From contig JANPYM010000010.1 of NCBI GenBank assembly GCA_025890175.1, positions 1,332,427 to 1,396,426 on the forward strand: 64,000 nucleotides of DNA, in the 5' to 3' direction. Positions 1-12,820 of the stretch are shown here, one piece after another. A program made the translations under genes and the position numbers. Source of the stretch: Ciborinia camelliae (Eukaryota; Ascomycota; Leotiomycetes; Helotiales; Sclerotiniaceae). Below the pieces are notes generated by a model. It was not told where the DNA came from, ran no database searches, and worked only from the letters and a program-made list of their open reading frames with translations. Positions within the stretch are counted from its first letter, which is position 1, and each line of letters starts with the position of its first letter.

Positions 1-2145
1 TGGCGCTGGACGATAAGATGGAGCAGATGGGGCACGCTGTGCATACGAAACAGGAACCGGCGCAGTGGCAGGAGGACGTTGCAAATTACTTGGTGGGGGC
101 CTGATTGGTGTTTGAGCAGTAGCGTAATGTTGTCCAGTGGGGGCTGGAGCTGGTCGCGAAGATGAGTATTGATTACCATAGAGCGCAGTAGAAGAAGAGC
201 TTCTATGTAAGGAAGAGCTAGTAGTGGGGCGTGTATTTGAGGCTGCGCTCATTGCTGCCACTTTTGCGCGGGCTGCTATCTCGTCTTCCTCCATAACACC
301 TTTCTGATCAGTCAACGGAACTTCAATCTTTGTGCTAATGCTAAGTTCAGCCAATTGGTCGGAATTCAACTTCGCTACAGCGTATGGCGGTAACATGGCG
401 ATCATCAATGCCAGCTGTGATTTGAGGATTTCATAGGTCGTAACTTCTGAATCGCCAGGCTTTGAAGGGGTCCCCATGAATGTAGTCTCCGGTGCTCCAA
501 ACACGCCAACAGGACGACTTGTAGCATTGAGAGACATATGTCGATTCCTTTGATATGAGTTAAGTGTCTCTAGTAGTTCCGAAATGCCCTGGAGTACATC
601 TTCAACATCCTTTTCTTCTGCAGTCTTCTCCACATTTGATTCGGCAGACATCAAGTTAGGATCGATTGAGGCATTAGGGGATTCCTTCACTGCTTGCTCA
701 AGTTCCTCCATTTCCACATCGTTGAAAGCTAAGCTATTAGTACTTGGTTCCGTGGGATAGCCATCGCCAACGGCATTTCCAACCATATCTCCCCATAGCT
801 TCTCACCGACACGTTGCCACCATATTTTATTCAAGACACTTTCGGGAGCGATAGCTTTGGAATCATCCTTAGTTGGCGCAAATCCTGAATATGCACTCCG
901 AAACAAAGCATCCAACTTGGCAGCATCAATTTCGTTCGAGTCAACTTCTGCGTCAGTGGGTTCGCTAGAGCTTGCGATTCTAGCGCGTTTCCTTTCTGGG
1001 CTGAGTGATGAGGTATTGCTATAATCAAGCCACTGTCCAGTGGTGATTTGTTGTTTCGAGTAGCTAGCACTATTTCGCGAATCGGCAATTAATGGTTGAT
1101 GCCATCCTTCGATTGATGATGGCAATGAGCTCTTGGCAACCTTGGGGGGTTTCAATGGGTGAATGTTCGGAGGTGTTGGAAATAGCTCCCCCAGGGTTTG
1201 CGGACGTTTCTTATCATCAACAAAGCTCGTGGGCTGTATGGGAACGATTTGAGTTGTCGTTATACCATTCGGCAGGCCAGCTTCGCAAAGAGGCTGAGAA
1301 ACTGATTCTCCATCAAACTTTGTTGGAATCTGTAAGCTGGAGAATAGTTGTTTCGGTTGCGGTGCGTTGCCGTAGAGTGTAAGAACCACTTTGCTATCCC
1401 CCGACGTAGCAGTAACTGGCGCATTAGCACTGGGCCCAAAACTCCTGTTTGCCAAATAACTGCTAGAATTGATGATTTGATTGCTATTCACGTTGGTTTG
1501 CAGTCCCGTAATAGCCTTTTCTCTCCGTACAAGCTCGTGAGCTTTCTTCTTGAAGGCCAAAATTTTGACAAACAGGTCCGATTGTCCAGCGGGAACAGGT
1601 ATGTACTGATTGCGATTTGCTCCATTTGATAACTGTAGCCTTTCTATAATATCAGATGCCGCGGTATCAATATCTTTAAGAACCTCGTCGATAGTGAGAT
1701 ATTTATTTGATGAAGCGCGTGATAGAATAGTTGGCGAATCAGTCGCGCCATCCGACTTTTGTCGTTTAGCTTGTGGTTCAGCCGATGGGGATGGTTCAAG
1801 AAGGGGTCGTGTTAAGATGGAGGGTGAGGGGTCATGACTAGGGAATTTCAGATCAGTACGTGGTCTGCGTTGGATTGATGCTATACAAGGAGCCATCTTA
1901 TTGACAGTTTGGGAATGTTTCTGCAGATGCCTAACTCACCTTTTGAGCACATCAATCAAATCTTGAACGAGTTCTTGTGTATCTACCGTTGACGGTTCGT
2001 TTGTAATTGCGATTTTGGGTTCAATGCCGATGCCATTAATAAGAGAGGGCTGATCAATGCTATCGTCGCGTTTTCGTTTCGCTGATAGTGTAATGTCTAA
2101 ATGCGGTTGAGTGGGGGGACTGAGAATCCCGTTGGTCGAGGCCAT
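1..2145 (-). CDS. Ser/Pro-rich nuclear-looking hypothetical protein, C-terminus beyond window
   Basis: I do not recognise this family. Two exons fit: 1940-2145 and 1-1864, joined across a 75-nt GT-AG intron (1865-1939) that keeps frame and gives at least 690 codons. The start is the ATG at 2145 (MASTNGILSPP). The frame stays open further upstream to about 2390 but has no ATG there. Near the N-terminus are basic patches (AKRKRDD, AKRQK) that look like nuclear localisation signals. Then come a segment YLTIDEVLKDIDTAASDI, a segment WWQRVGEKLWGDMVG, an apparently helical segment YEILKSQLALMIAMLPPYAV, and a long Ser/Thr/Pro/Gln-rich tail reaching the window edge. This layout suggests a chromatin or transcription-associated protein, which is inference only. 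It is transcribed away from the PPR-like gene at 2986. Confidence 0.7.
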
Positions 2146-2985
2146 CACGTAGTCTCGCGGTCCAAAGTTTTTTCCAAGTTCCTTTTTCGCGTCGCGATCG
2201 CAAAGCAGATGGTATGTGTGTGTTACCGATGAAGGAGACGCCTTTTTAGGTAAGGGTAAGAGGCAGTTGAATAGTTTGGGGGAAGGAAAACCAAAATTCA
2301 GCGCAACAAAGTCATTGAAGTCTTCATTCAAGAGTACTTCAAATGTAATTTGAATGCGCAAAATAGGAATGAAAAGTATTAAATCGTAATGTTTGTTTCT
2401 CTTTCTGGAAAGGAGGTTTTGGTATAAGTATTGTGAGAATCCGTTCTGATGTTATTATTTCTTGTTCCTCAAATCCCAATATCCGTTGCGAGGCTCCAAA
2501 GATGAGGCAGAGCAAAGCAAAAGATCAGAGGCACAGACTCCGACCTGACAAAATAAGCGCAGACGGGAACCATGAAAAAAAGTCAGGCTATCAGGCTTTC
2601 ATTTCTTTTAAGGCTAAGCCTACCTAGGTAAAGTGATTCGCTACATCATGTGCCCTTGATTGTGATTAGTCATCAATATATAATTTTTGGGATTCCAACA
2701 TTGGTGTACAAGTAAATAATTAAAGACTTCACTTTATCCATGGAGCAACAGCTATTGTAAGATCTTTCTTTTGCAGGTATCTTATACCTCTGCCCCATTC
2801 TCTTCAATTTTGCCCATTCATTCCCTCCCGAGGTCTCATTTAGTAAAGGGAAATAGATTTCGGATACCTATCTCATATGAAATATCCATCTCGAAATACT
2901 ATAATGCAACTTGAACAACTTGCATCTTTATAGTTTTAGCCTTTTGCCTGGACAGTGCTCTTCTTGTACAGTGCAATATGAACGG
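2146..2985. other. Divergent intergenic region
   Basis: 840 bp between two divergently transcribed genes, presumably holding both promoters and 5' UTRs. The part next to 2145 stays open in the left gene's frame but lacks an ATG. I see no RNA gene or repeat. Confidence 0.5.
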
Positions 2986-5949
2986 ATGCAATCGTGCCTC
3001 CATCCTTCGAAAATTGGCAATGCCTTCTTACGGCGTCGTGCCAGGCTCTCATCGATTGCCTTAATATTTGGAGTAAGCATAAAAATATATTACCCCATAG
3101 CTATTTAGGGATTTGATGATATCCTAACATATTTTGCGTATAGTTCCCCGCCGAGATAAGTTATATTCACACAAGCTGGAGCCACCTGCTCTCACCTACA
3201 CCAAGATATAATTCAACTACCTCTATTTTGGACGAGCACGATGAGGACAAAACTTCGCATAATGAGGACAAAACTTCGCACAATGAAGATGAAATTTTGC
3301 ACAGATTTTCCGGCGAAGCTTCCATTGAAATTGATTCAAGGCCATTTTCTAAATCGGTGAACAATTTATTCAACCATTTGCCCACAGAGAAAGGGTCAAG
3401 AAGCAACAGACAGACTAAAGCAACCCGGCCTTCAAGTCTTCATGTTCTTGGACAATGGTTAGATTTGCGAGATGGTAATCTCCGGGCAGCATATCGCCGA
3501 CGATTAAGATCCAAAAGTTCTAAACTCTCAGAATTAGCATTACCAACGATCTTGTTGCAGCATATTATGGTATTTTTATCAAATTCTATAGGTCGACACT
3601 GCTAACTCTAAGGTAATGCAGCGCTGCCCTCTGACCATAGAGATGGGCCTTAGATTGAAAAAACTAGGCTTCAGTATGGATGATCTCGTCATATGGGACT
3701 GGATCACCCAAGGACGAAATAGAGATGAAAAGGCACAGCGATTTCTTTCTTCCCTTTCACGAAAGCCAACATTCCTGTTACTGGAAATTCTCCGCCATGA
3801 TATTGAACACGTGGAAACTTTTAGATCCATTCTGGCTTACACTTGCACTCAGATTTTCTCGGCAACACCTCAAGAAAGTGAAGGGGGCTCTTGGTTAAGA
3901 GTTTCGGAGTCTTTTCTTGAGGAGGCTGATGATTTACTGGCACTTTCTTTACCTGGCATGGAAGGGACCACGTTCGACGTTCTCATCTCTCGTCTCCTTT
4001 ATCAAGCTCGGCGTTTACTCCCCTCTGCAGTCCTTCCCATATCCTATATGGCCGCTCCGTATTTGTTCCATTGTCTGAATCTCGGGTCTACGACAGACTT
4101 TCTAGAGCCGCGTTCACATAGCAGAGGTTCTAAATTGCTCAATAAATTACTCCATGCCTTCTCTCTGCCATCCAATTTAGAACCATTCAAATCCATGGTC
4201 CATAATTGGCATGCTCAGAGAGTTCTCTTGAAATTAGCCAATCGCACTAAACCACCCTTGATTATCGATCGGCTTGGGTACCATTCTGTACAGGCTGTAC
4301 TGCTTGCCTTGCAGAAAACCGAAGAAGAATCAAGACTAGCTAAGCTCCAGGCAAGAGATTGGCCTCCCTGGAGAGTTGATCAAGATGGTATGGATGCCCA
4401 GAGATCTTCAGATGAAGACTTGAGTAGGGTTGTGTTTGCAATAAGGCAAATGAAGGAAGCTGGATACAATTCAAGCATTCACACCCATGCTTATGGCATT
4501 CTTGGAGGACAAGAAGATGATGGAACACCAACAATCCATACTAGGTCGATGTCCAAAACTCATATCCGAAAAATGTATTCTGTGGTGAGAATGCATCCTC
4601 TCAAGCCCAAGATTTGGGTTGCAAGGATCAAAGCCACCCGTGATGTTCAGGAGGCTTGGAGCGCTTTCAAAAATTTTGGCCGTCAAGGAGGTACACCCAC
4701 ATCTTCGATTTATCTTGCTATGATGGAAAAAATTGAAGCGGAAAATAAGAGAAATGGCCGTACTCGAATTGTAAATATTTTGCCTGGCGAGGGTAAAGAA
4801 GTTCTTCCGCCATTCAGCGACAATCTCAGCGATTTCTATAAGGAGGAGCTTCGACCACCAACAACTATCGATGTTCTATATGAAACCATGATATCCTCTG
4901 GTATACGGCCAGAAAGTGACTGTCTGCGTTTCCTGATTAGCCATGCCAAAGGAATACCACATGGTCTAAAATATCTTCATGATAGTTCACAACGCGATAC
5001 TTTCATGAAGTATCTGATTGGCCAAGACCTCAATCCACCAGCACAACTTACAGCAACCGAGACTCGCATCATCCATGCCTTCGTTACTTTACTTTGCAGG
5101 TGTGCGGATAAACTCGCACCACGAGCTCCTTCAAACTCTGACTTTTCAACGTTCAATGATTTGGAAGGGCTTTCTGAAAGATTCTCAGATATCTTCAACT
5201 ATATCAACGCGGATGGGGTAATGCCACACACGTTTCCTAGGTCTAAGAGGTCTGGTATTAATCCCTTGTCTCATTCACTGGAGCTCATAAAAACCAGCCA
5301 GACGAAGTATAGACCCACCTGGTATGCGGTCTTTGATGCACTTGCTCGACCCGGTATCATCATTGATCCTAACATAGTTGGTGACCCTCAAGATGATATC
5401 AATTCCTGGAGAATATCTGTTGCTGTACTGCAAGATTTCCATGATGCGGGGCTTGAGCTTGATCCCAAGGGGTTTCAATCGATTTGCCGATGTTTGGAAA
5501 AGGCAATACTCGCATCGTCCCAAATTGATGCAGGACGACTGTTCGCGGACGACATTCATATTGTGAAGGAAGAATTCGCAAGACTTTCTTCAACAAGTAC
5601 GAAATGTTTCGGTCTTCCAGACCTCTCACACAATCTAAATGGCGCTATTCTACATGCCTACGTTCGTGTTCTAGGACTAGCAGAAAATTTCGATGGTATC
5701 AAAGCCGTAGTGGAGTGGATGGTACTTCATCACAAGAGTTTACTTGCCGAGGCTCAATGGAGCCGGAATGGCCATGAGCTTTTAAGAAGAACTCTTATCT
5801 CAATCAAAGTATTTTGCAATGGAACATCCTATGAAGACCAGGCACGAGAATTGGTGGAAGGTGTTGATGGCTGGACATGGCCAAATGATGAAGATGCTAG
5901 AATTTACATTGAAGGGGGTGCATCGGTAGAACATGGTCGGAGCTCTTAA
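2986..5949 (+). CDS. Large PPR-like, probably mitochondrial, protein (946 aa)
   Basis: Three exons fit: 2986-3072, 3144-3569 and 3622-5949, all in phase 0. The introns are 3073-3143 (branch CCTAAC, acceptor TATAG) and 3570-3621 (branch GCTAAC, acceptor TGCAG). The first exon supplies the only suitable ATG, because the second exon is open upstream without one. Its 29 residues (MQSCLHPSKIGNAFLRRRAR...) are basic and lack acidic residues, like a mitochondrial presequence. Exon 2 contains a short acidic tandem repeat (DEDKTSHNEDKTSHNEDE). The rest is alpha-helical, with segments such as TIDVLYETMISSGIRPESD that resemble pentatricopeptide helices. Fungal proteins of this size and style usually act in mitochondrial RNA maturation or translation; the exact target is unknown. 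The family call rests on style, not on a clear motif count. Confidence 0.75.
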
Positions 5950-7263
5950 GCGATTGGCGATTTTACTGAAAATAACGTAGCTCAAAGTTTGTAGTCATTG
6001 ATGCTAAGATCAGTTATTATGCGGATCTACTCCGTAGACCATTGTACGATAAAATATCCCTTATAGAAAGACTCAAGATTGGGTGCCTTTGAAGTACGAT
6101 ACTGTTGGTTAAATCACGTGCCTACGGCGCTAGCATGCGCTAGCGGGCTTATATAGTTGATCTGTAGCATAGTTTTTTAGAGCTTCGAGCCAAATACACT
6201 GCATACTATAGTACATTTGTTCTCCATCGCCCATGGTGATTCCAACAGATACATATAGATGTATCGATTTTATCGGCTCGAAGATAAATAAATATAAATT
6301 TTTATTCGTAAATGCTTGAAACCTACAATGCAAATGTTCTTATTCTTATGATATCCACCGATGTGAAAAATTATCATCGAGGGGTTTAAATGTAAGAGAG
6401 TGGTTTTGTTATTGGCTAGGTAGGTACATGGCGCACTTGAAGACAGAAAGGGAAAAAGAAGAATGGGGGCGAATGGAAAAGAAGATTATGGGGATGGATC
6501 TGCATCGATGGGGAGTGCCAAAAGTTGATTTGTTTACAAGTTCTATTGTTAACTGTATTAGATGAGTTAGGATATGCAGGAACGCACTGATCAGCTAATA
6601 ATAGTTAGAAATGTGAAACGAGGGATTGGCGGTTGGAACTGGCATGGATAATGGATTCAGGGGCGCTTGGGATGCTGTGTGTTGATGTTGGGGGTGTTGG
6701 GTGCTGTTGGTTTGGCTTAGGTGCCTGAGAGGTATGTGAGGGGAGGCTAGGGGAAGCTGGGGGGTTGAGCTTGGGGGGTTATATGTCGTGTTGGTTGGGA
6801 GTGGAAGATGGGATATGCCTGGTGAGCAGAGTTAAATATTTCAAGAGAGCGGTGGGCAGAGGTTTGGAGGGGGGTTAATGCGAGCATGAGGTTGTGGCTA
6901 TGATCCCGACTCCATTCTCACGTATCAGCATCGTCAGCTTTTTAAATCGCTCGTCAAATATAGTACTATAAGATATCATAAGTTATTATAACATACATTA
7001 AAATGTAAATAACCGTGCTAAATACATGCCAAATCCACCACCGAATGAATACCTTTACTATTCTTCAATCTCATGTACAATTTTTTCTTCACCCACTACT
7101 CATTCCTCTCTTCGTCTATATCAATTCTCGTTTATTGTATCATGTCACATTCCCATCCTCTAAGCTCTACCTTCTACCCTTTCCCCCCTCTTTACCCTGC
7201 CATCTTCTAACCCCGTTACTCCAGCCACCCGTGTCCTCCTTCGCCCACCCATCCACCCCTTCC
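5950..7263. other. Convergent intergenic region with strand-skewed composition
   Basis: 1.3 kb between convergent genes. 6600-6900 is G-rich on the + strand. From about 7080 the + strand becomes strongly pyrimidine-rich, which corresponds to a purine-rich 3' UTR and 3' end of the minus-strand gene that follows. No gene is supported. Confidence 0.45.
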
Positions 7264-8645
7264 TCACGAAGTAAACATTCCCAACTGCTTCTGCACATTC
7301 ATAACCCTCCTCCACCTTTCCATCACCCCCAATACACTCATAACCCCCATCAACTCAAACTCATCTCCCAACCCCGCACTCCCACTCTCCAACTCTAACC
7401 ACCTCATCATCCCCAAAACCTTTCCCCTCTCCTTCCTCGGCCTGCGTTTCCTTTCCTTGTCAGCCCAATCTTCATTGCCGACTCCTACATACACCGCTAT
7501 CGTTTCTCCAGTCGAACATCTCATCAACTTCATTTTGACGCCCCTTTTTTACTCGTCATTTCCTCAGGGACAGCCGCGATCCCGACGTGTGGTGCAGAGG
7601 ACGACGATGAGGATACTTGCCGCCATTCAAATTTCTCTTTTACGAAAGTTCGGGGTAAGGTGTGGTAGAAAGCGTAGCGCTCCGCGGTGAATATACCACC
7701 CGTGGGAACTAACCTCTCGGTTTTGTACCCTTGGGATCGAACGCCGAATGTGAGGGAGTCTCCGGGTGAAGTGGGGAGATTGTAGGTGGTAGGGGGTGGA
7801 ATTATAGCTTTTGAGGGGAGGGAGGAGGAAGATGGGGGAGTGAGGGGGGAGAGGGGCCGTGTGGGTGGAGGGAGCGTGGTTATATCTGTTATGAGGGTGA
7901 CGGTGTTGAAGCTGGCGAAGGCGAGGAGTGGTGAAGTGGGTGAGGCGGTGGAGTGAAGTGCTATGTCCGGTCTGTTGGAGTTACTTGGGGATGGTAGGGA
8001 TGGGACGCTTTGGGATGTGGATTGATGGATTGTTATGTAGAATAGTGGTGGTGGGGATGGGAGGGGTTTGTGATTATTGGTTGCTGGTGGTGATGGGGAT
8101 GATGATGGTGAGAGGAGAATATCATATATCGAATTCCTTGTAAAGGTTAAATCTCGTGGAAACCTAATTCCGGAACTGGAGGAGATGATTGGGGTATGAG
8201 ATGGTATATTGGTTGATGTATGAGTCGAATAAGTAGTGGCATTAAACCTCGACGTTATCGCTGATATTGAAGTTTGTGAAAAGGTGGATGAAGTGGGTGA
8301 TTGTATAACCGCTTCCGGAGCATCTGATGGTTTAATTACTGCTTCCGGAGCATCTGAATAGGAATAATCGAGAGGAGTATCTATCACCTCGGGCGCATCA
8401 TCATGATATGATGTATGGTTTACGACTTCCGGTGCGTCGGAATAGTGGAATTTGGGGGTGAGTTCTTCGAGCGTCTCATGATAATAAGATACAGTAGGAC
8501 TGATGGATCCTAATGATTCATAGATGGATTCGGGGGATTCAATACGATGATATGGAGGAGGAGTTTCGGATGTGGGGTAGAACCCCTCGTTGAAGCCTAA
8601 GACTTCTTTCCACTTAGATACCGATCTTGTCCGTCTCACAGACAT
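7264..8645 (-). CDS. Proline-rich fungal hypothetical protein with DAPE repeats
   Basis: The start is the ATG at 8645 (MSVRRTRSVSKWKEV); upstream sequence in frame is open but reads like non-coding sequence. The N-terminal half carries four degenerate repeats around SDAPEAVI or DAPEVVN. A Ser/Pro-rich linker follows, then a conserved-looking region (SLTFGVRSQGYKTERLVP, then KFEWRQ). The C-terminal part (LMRCSTGETIAVYVGVGNEDW ...) lies in another frame. It is best joined by an 89-nt intron (7528-7616, GTATCC...GAAG), with both junctions in phase 0. The beta-rich end with 'GETIAVYVG' resembles fungal proteins with a tubby-like C-terminal fold, but this is not certain. The alternative to the intron is a real frameshift: the upstream frame ends in ATGA, exactly where the downstream frame has an ATG. 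Confidence 0.55.
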
Positions 8646-11600
8646 TATTACCCAGGTAGAGTGTTTCGATATGTCGGATTCTTTGGATGTATATTTGCAG
8701 CTCAGTTTTTGATCGGAAACAATTTGATCGGCATGAGGTTGTGAACACAAAAATGTATGATGTTGTATGTATACGAAACGATTAAGAAAGATTGATAATA
8801 ATGCAGCCAGCAGATAGATGAGTGCAAAGGTAAGGTAGGTAAGGTGAGGTAAGGCAATGTCGTACAGAAAGAGAAGGCCGGTTAAATCTCCAAGTGCATA
8901 TGCCACGGCACAGCGTGAGCTTTCATGCTGGCCCCCCTGATTGGTTATTGACTATAGTGATGTCTAGATTCTACTCCCTGTAACCAGCCAATGGACAAAA
9001 CGCGAAAAGGGTAATAAGCATTTTATTCAAGCATTAAATAAAAGTATAAACCGATATTGTAAAGTCTGACATACCTATAAAAGCCTAATGGAAAGACGTT
9101 TCTGGGTTGTTTGTGATAAAATGAATTTGTGTTCTCCATCATCATAGGCAAATATGCACTACGACGCAGGTAAGACTGGAAATTCATGGTACGTTAACTT
9201 CGTTTCCATTTTCCATTTGCTGCTTCTGTTGAACCTTGACCTTGACATGTTGGTGCCGACAAGAAAATGGCAAGGTTTGTGTATGCCACTGTATGAGATA
9301 GGAAATAATGGCGTGGGAGAGATTGAAAATGTAAGAGGTGACACCTCCGCCCTACCCCTGCATCCTCGTACAGGCCTCTCGTACCTGACTTACCTTGTCC
9401 TGCTTGCCGGCAATTTCGTTCATGGGTTCCATAAGCTGACTGACAGCATAGAAAAGAATCAGAAATTCAGAATGTTTGGCTGTAGCCTGTAGCCTGTATG
9501 TCAGAGTAGGGAAACCTACATTATCCCCTGCATCAAGTGACAGCCAACCGATGCAGAATGATTCCATCAGTCTGGATCACCTAAATAATGGACGAATCCT
9601 TATTGATTGAGTGGACTCAGTCACTGGGAGGTGACCATGAGAATGCTTCAGGTGAGAGTGGGGTGAATTGGAATTTGATGATATGAGAAATTGAGAATAT
9701 TGAGTTTTGACGTCCAACGGTAAATTAGGTGTTCATTATTCCCAAGCGGCTACTACTCTATGTACGATCGCAGCATTTTATCACATTCGCTTTCTCCGAG
9801 TGGATACACGATAGCCGGTTGATTAGACGATAATAACGATGATCTGATACGTCCTGAATCCGAAAACTCTTGCCTAATAAATATCACGTTGCTTTCTTCC
9901 AAATTACTCTCGAAGCGGGTTGTAACTATTCGCTGAAGATGGATTACCTTGCAGGAGGTAGTACGTACGAGTACGGAGTATAAAACGTATCTTTATTTTT
10001 CTTACTCCTTTGCCTCGGTTGCAACAATTCCCCCGAAATTTCGTCTGTACTGCGTACAAGGTACAAAAGGTACCATCCGTTAAGGGTTTAGAAGAATCAG
10101 GGGTAACACGCCATCGGCCCCGTCCGGGCGCTTCGAGATTTGGAGCTCACTGAGCCTCAAGTCGATCGTTTTCCTCATTAATCTGCAGGATCAATTGTTC
10201 TGTAACTTCTTTTTCTTCCGCGTCCAGATCATAATGGGAAGACTCGGCAGCGATATATTTCTTTCATATCCCTCGGATTGGAACGTTCGTGGTGGTAGTT
10301 TGGGATTCCATCTCGATTTTGTTATCTGTCAACTTTTAAGTTTTCCTCCCTACTTCCCCTACATTAGCAACATTTGAGCTTGGGTGTACAAACTATCAAA
10401 AGGTGCAGCCATCACGGCCTAGCCCAAGTAATTTATAATGGTATCCTTTCCAACACACCGTTTATCTCGTACAACACCTTCCCCAACATTCCGCCGAGAC
10501 AATCGATAACACAACGAATCGGTTCCTGCGTCGGGTTTGGCCAATATGTAGCAATCAAAATTGTGGAGACGAACAAAGACTTCGTGAAATATCGAAAAGT
10601 TTCTGAATATGGTTGCGAAGAATCGATGAAATATACTACTGTATATCCGTCCACTGTCCAGTGTCCAGCCATAGAACCATTTTGTGGAATTGACGACATA
10701 AGTTGGAAATGATTGACCATCACACGTCTATGGCTGGGTGATGGAAGCGCATTAAAACGTGGCCACCACCTGAAGGTGGCTTAATATTCCCGCACTTTTG
10801 CTTATGCATGCATATGCATAAGAATCTAGCCAAGCGCCGAAATGGAAGTATGAATCTATTGAATTCGGATCTTCTTTCAATATGTCAAGAATGAATTATA
10901 TGGTTTCGATGATGGGTCATTGAAATACTGTAGTTGGTTTCATGTAAATGGCAGTTCAGGCCTCGGAAGTCCAGTTGGTCCCGGATATATATCGATATAA
11001 CTGCAAAGAGCGGTATTTCTTGTAGCTTTGACGCCAGTGGCATATGCTCATAGTTTGCGATAGAGCCGGACTCATAGAACACATACCGTTATGCAAATCC
11101 GGTTTATGCTGGCATTTTGGACGGTCCGATGACCGTTTGTTATCCATCCATGCTTCCCGTCTCTTGAACCAAACCTTTGGGCTTGGTTGGGTTCCATTGA
11201 GACATCTTTCTTCAAAACTTCTACAACCCCTCTCCCCCCCATTTTCATATTTGAGGGCCCATCGCGCATGTTTAGGATGCCTAGTTAGTTTTTATTTCTT
11301 CCCTCCATCACGGGACGACACTGTCGCATGTGTAGGAGACGATTGTAAAAGACAATTGTGAGAGTATCGTATTCCGGTAACGCGGTCTACACTAGTAAGA
11401 CCAGATCAGACCATTGCTCATCTTCAGCTTGGAAGTCAGGCGCCATTGAATTAGGCCACTCAAGACTCAGAGCAGAGCCCATAGTGGTGTATTATATATT
11501 CCTGGTAGAATGTTGATTCCTGATGAAGGCTCCAGAAATACAACACCACTGGGTGTCAATTAATCTTACGGCTATTTTTTCACAAGAGATTTTGGTTGCT

Positions 11601-12820
11601 GTTTCTTTTGAGAAGATTCCGGAAAAGGCAAGTGCGATATCCATGCTGTCTCTGTCTCTCTAAAGGCGCGGCAGGCAGTCATATATGTGAAAGTGATCCT
11701 CAAGATGTTAGCGATCAGACGACGCGCCAGTTAAATTTTAGGAATCCCAAAACCCAAAAATTAAAAAGCCTTGAGTCCAATAGGATGATTCTTTGGGTTG
11801 GGCTTTCGCAATGATAAAAAATTCACCTCACCGCTTTGCCTACGCGACCTCTCTTCCCTATGGAACCCTTCCACTCCACCTCCTCCCAAAATACCAATAC
11901 CTTCCCTCTCTCTATCTAGATATATACACCTTCAAAAAAATTCCAAAAAATAAAACAAAGCAAATAGCAAAACCTTGCCGCCCTCGAGGGGCGGGAGGAG
12001 AACCCTCTCTGAAATGAGGATTTTTTTGGATCCGGCGACACTACCACTCCACCACAAGAGCGCATTTGACCAGACCAAACAAGCCTGTTTGGCGCCTTTG
12101 CGCTCTCGATGGAAACTCTTGATTAAATTTGCCTTATATAGTAGAGTTATCTGTCTGTATGCCCAGGTGGCACTGGTAATTGGGTTTTTGCATATTCTGA
12201 GGGCACGTGGTAAAATGATAAATTGTTTCTGTGTACTACAGCATTTCATTGGAAGTCACCCTTCTCAGTGGATAGCATACATGAATATTAGAGCAAGAAA
12301 TGAGACGGAGCATAGAGACCTACTCCAATAAGCATCAAACGTAGCAATTCCTTCACCTCTGTCATACTCGCTTTCAAATATTACCTAGAACTTCTATTGT
12401 ATAAATTTACTTTCCAACAGCAAAATATCTACCCGTCCAAGTCTTGTTATTAACAAAACGATCCGCATGCACTTCCATAACTAATTTCAATTGGGGGACT
12501 TGTAATAATAAGTTACGTTCCAGCAAGTCAGAGAATAAAACATCCACGCCTGCTTATGGCCACGTTCAATCGGCGTATATGCTCCTAGCTTTCTGCTGAT
12601 GGGGAAGGTACCACACTGATTCGGAACCATCTCCGACGAGATGCCAGATGGTTCAGAAAAATAATTGGCTGAAAAGCTTTCGCATGGTTTGGTGGCCACC
12701 CATTCACTGGCTATTTCTCACTTTGCGTGATGCGTCGCACAATCACGGTGCAATAGTCGAGCCCATTCCTCACACATTTGGTCACGTATAGACTTAGCAT
12801 TTGGTAGCGCTTATGACTGA
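8646..12820. other. 4.2-kb gene-poor region
   Basis: Only short, non-conserved open frames are present; the longest ATG-started one is 9154-9492, and none has a recognisable motif. It contains a hairpin (GCCACC at 10762-10767 with GGTGGC at 10775-10780), a near-palindrome at 10801-10822 rich in ATGCAT, and a perfect 9-bp inverted repeat (12624-12632 with 12646-12654, GAACCATCT/AGATGGTTC). I see no RNA gene. Confidence 0.45.

Noticed and set aside
7015..7398. Plus-strand frame of 127 codons rich in Pro, Leu and His
   Set aside because: It is the pyrimidine-rich complement of the 3' part of the minus-strand gene and has no domain.
9154..9492. ATG-started frame of 112 codons
   Set aside because: No motif, unusual composition, in a region full of similar random frames.
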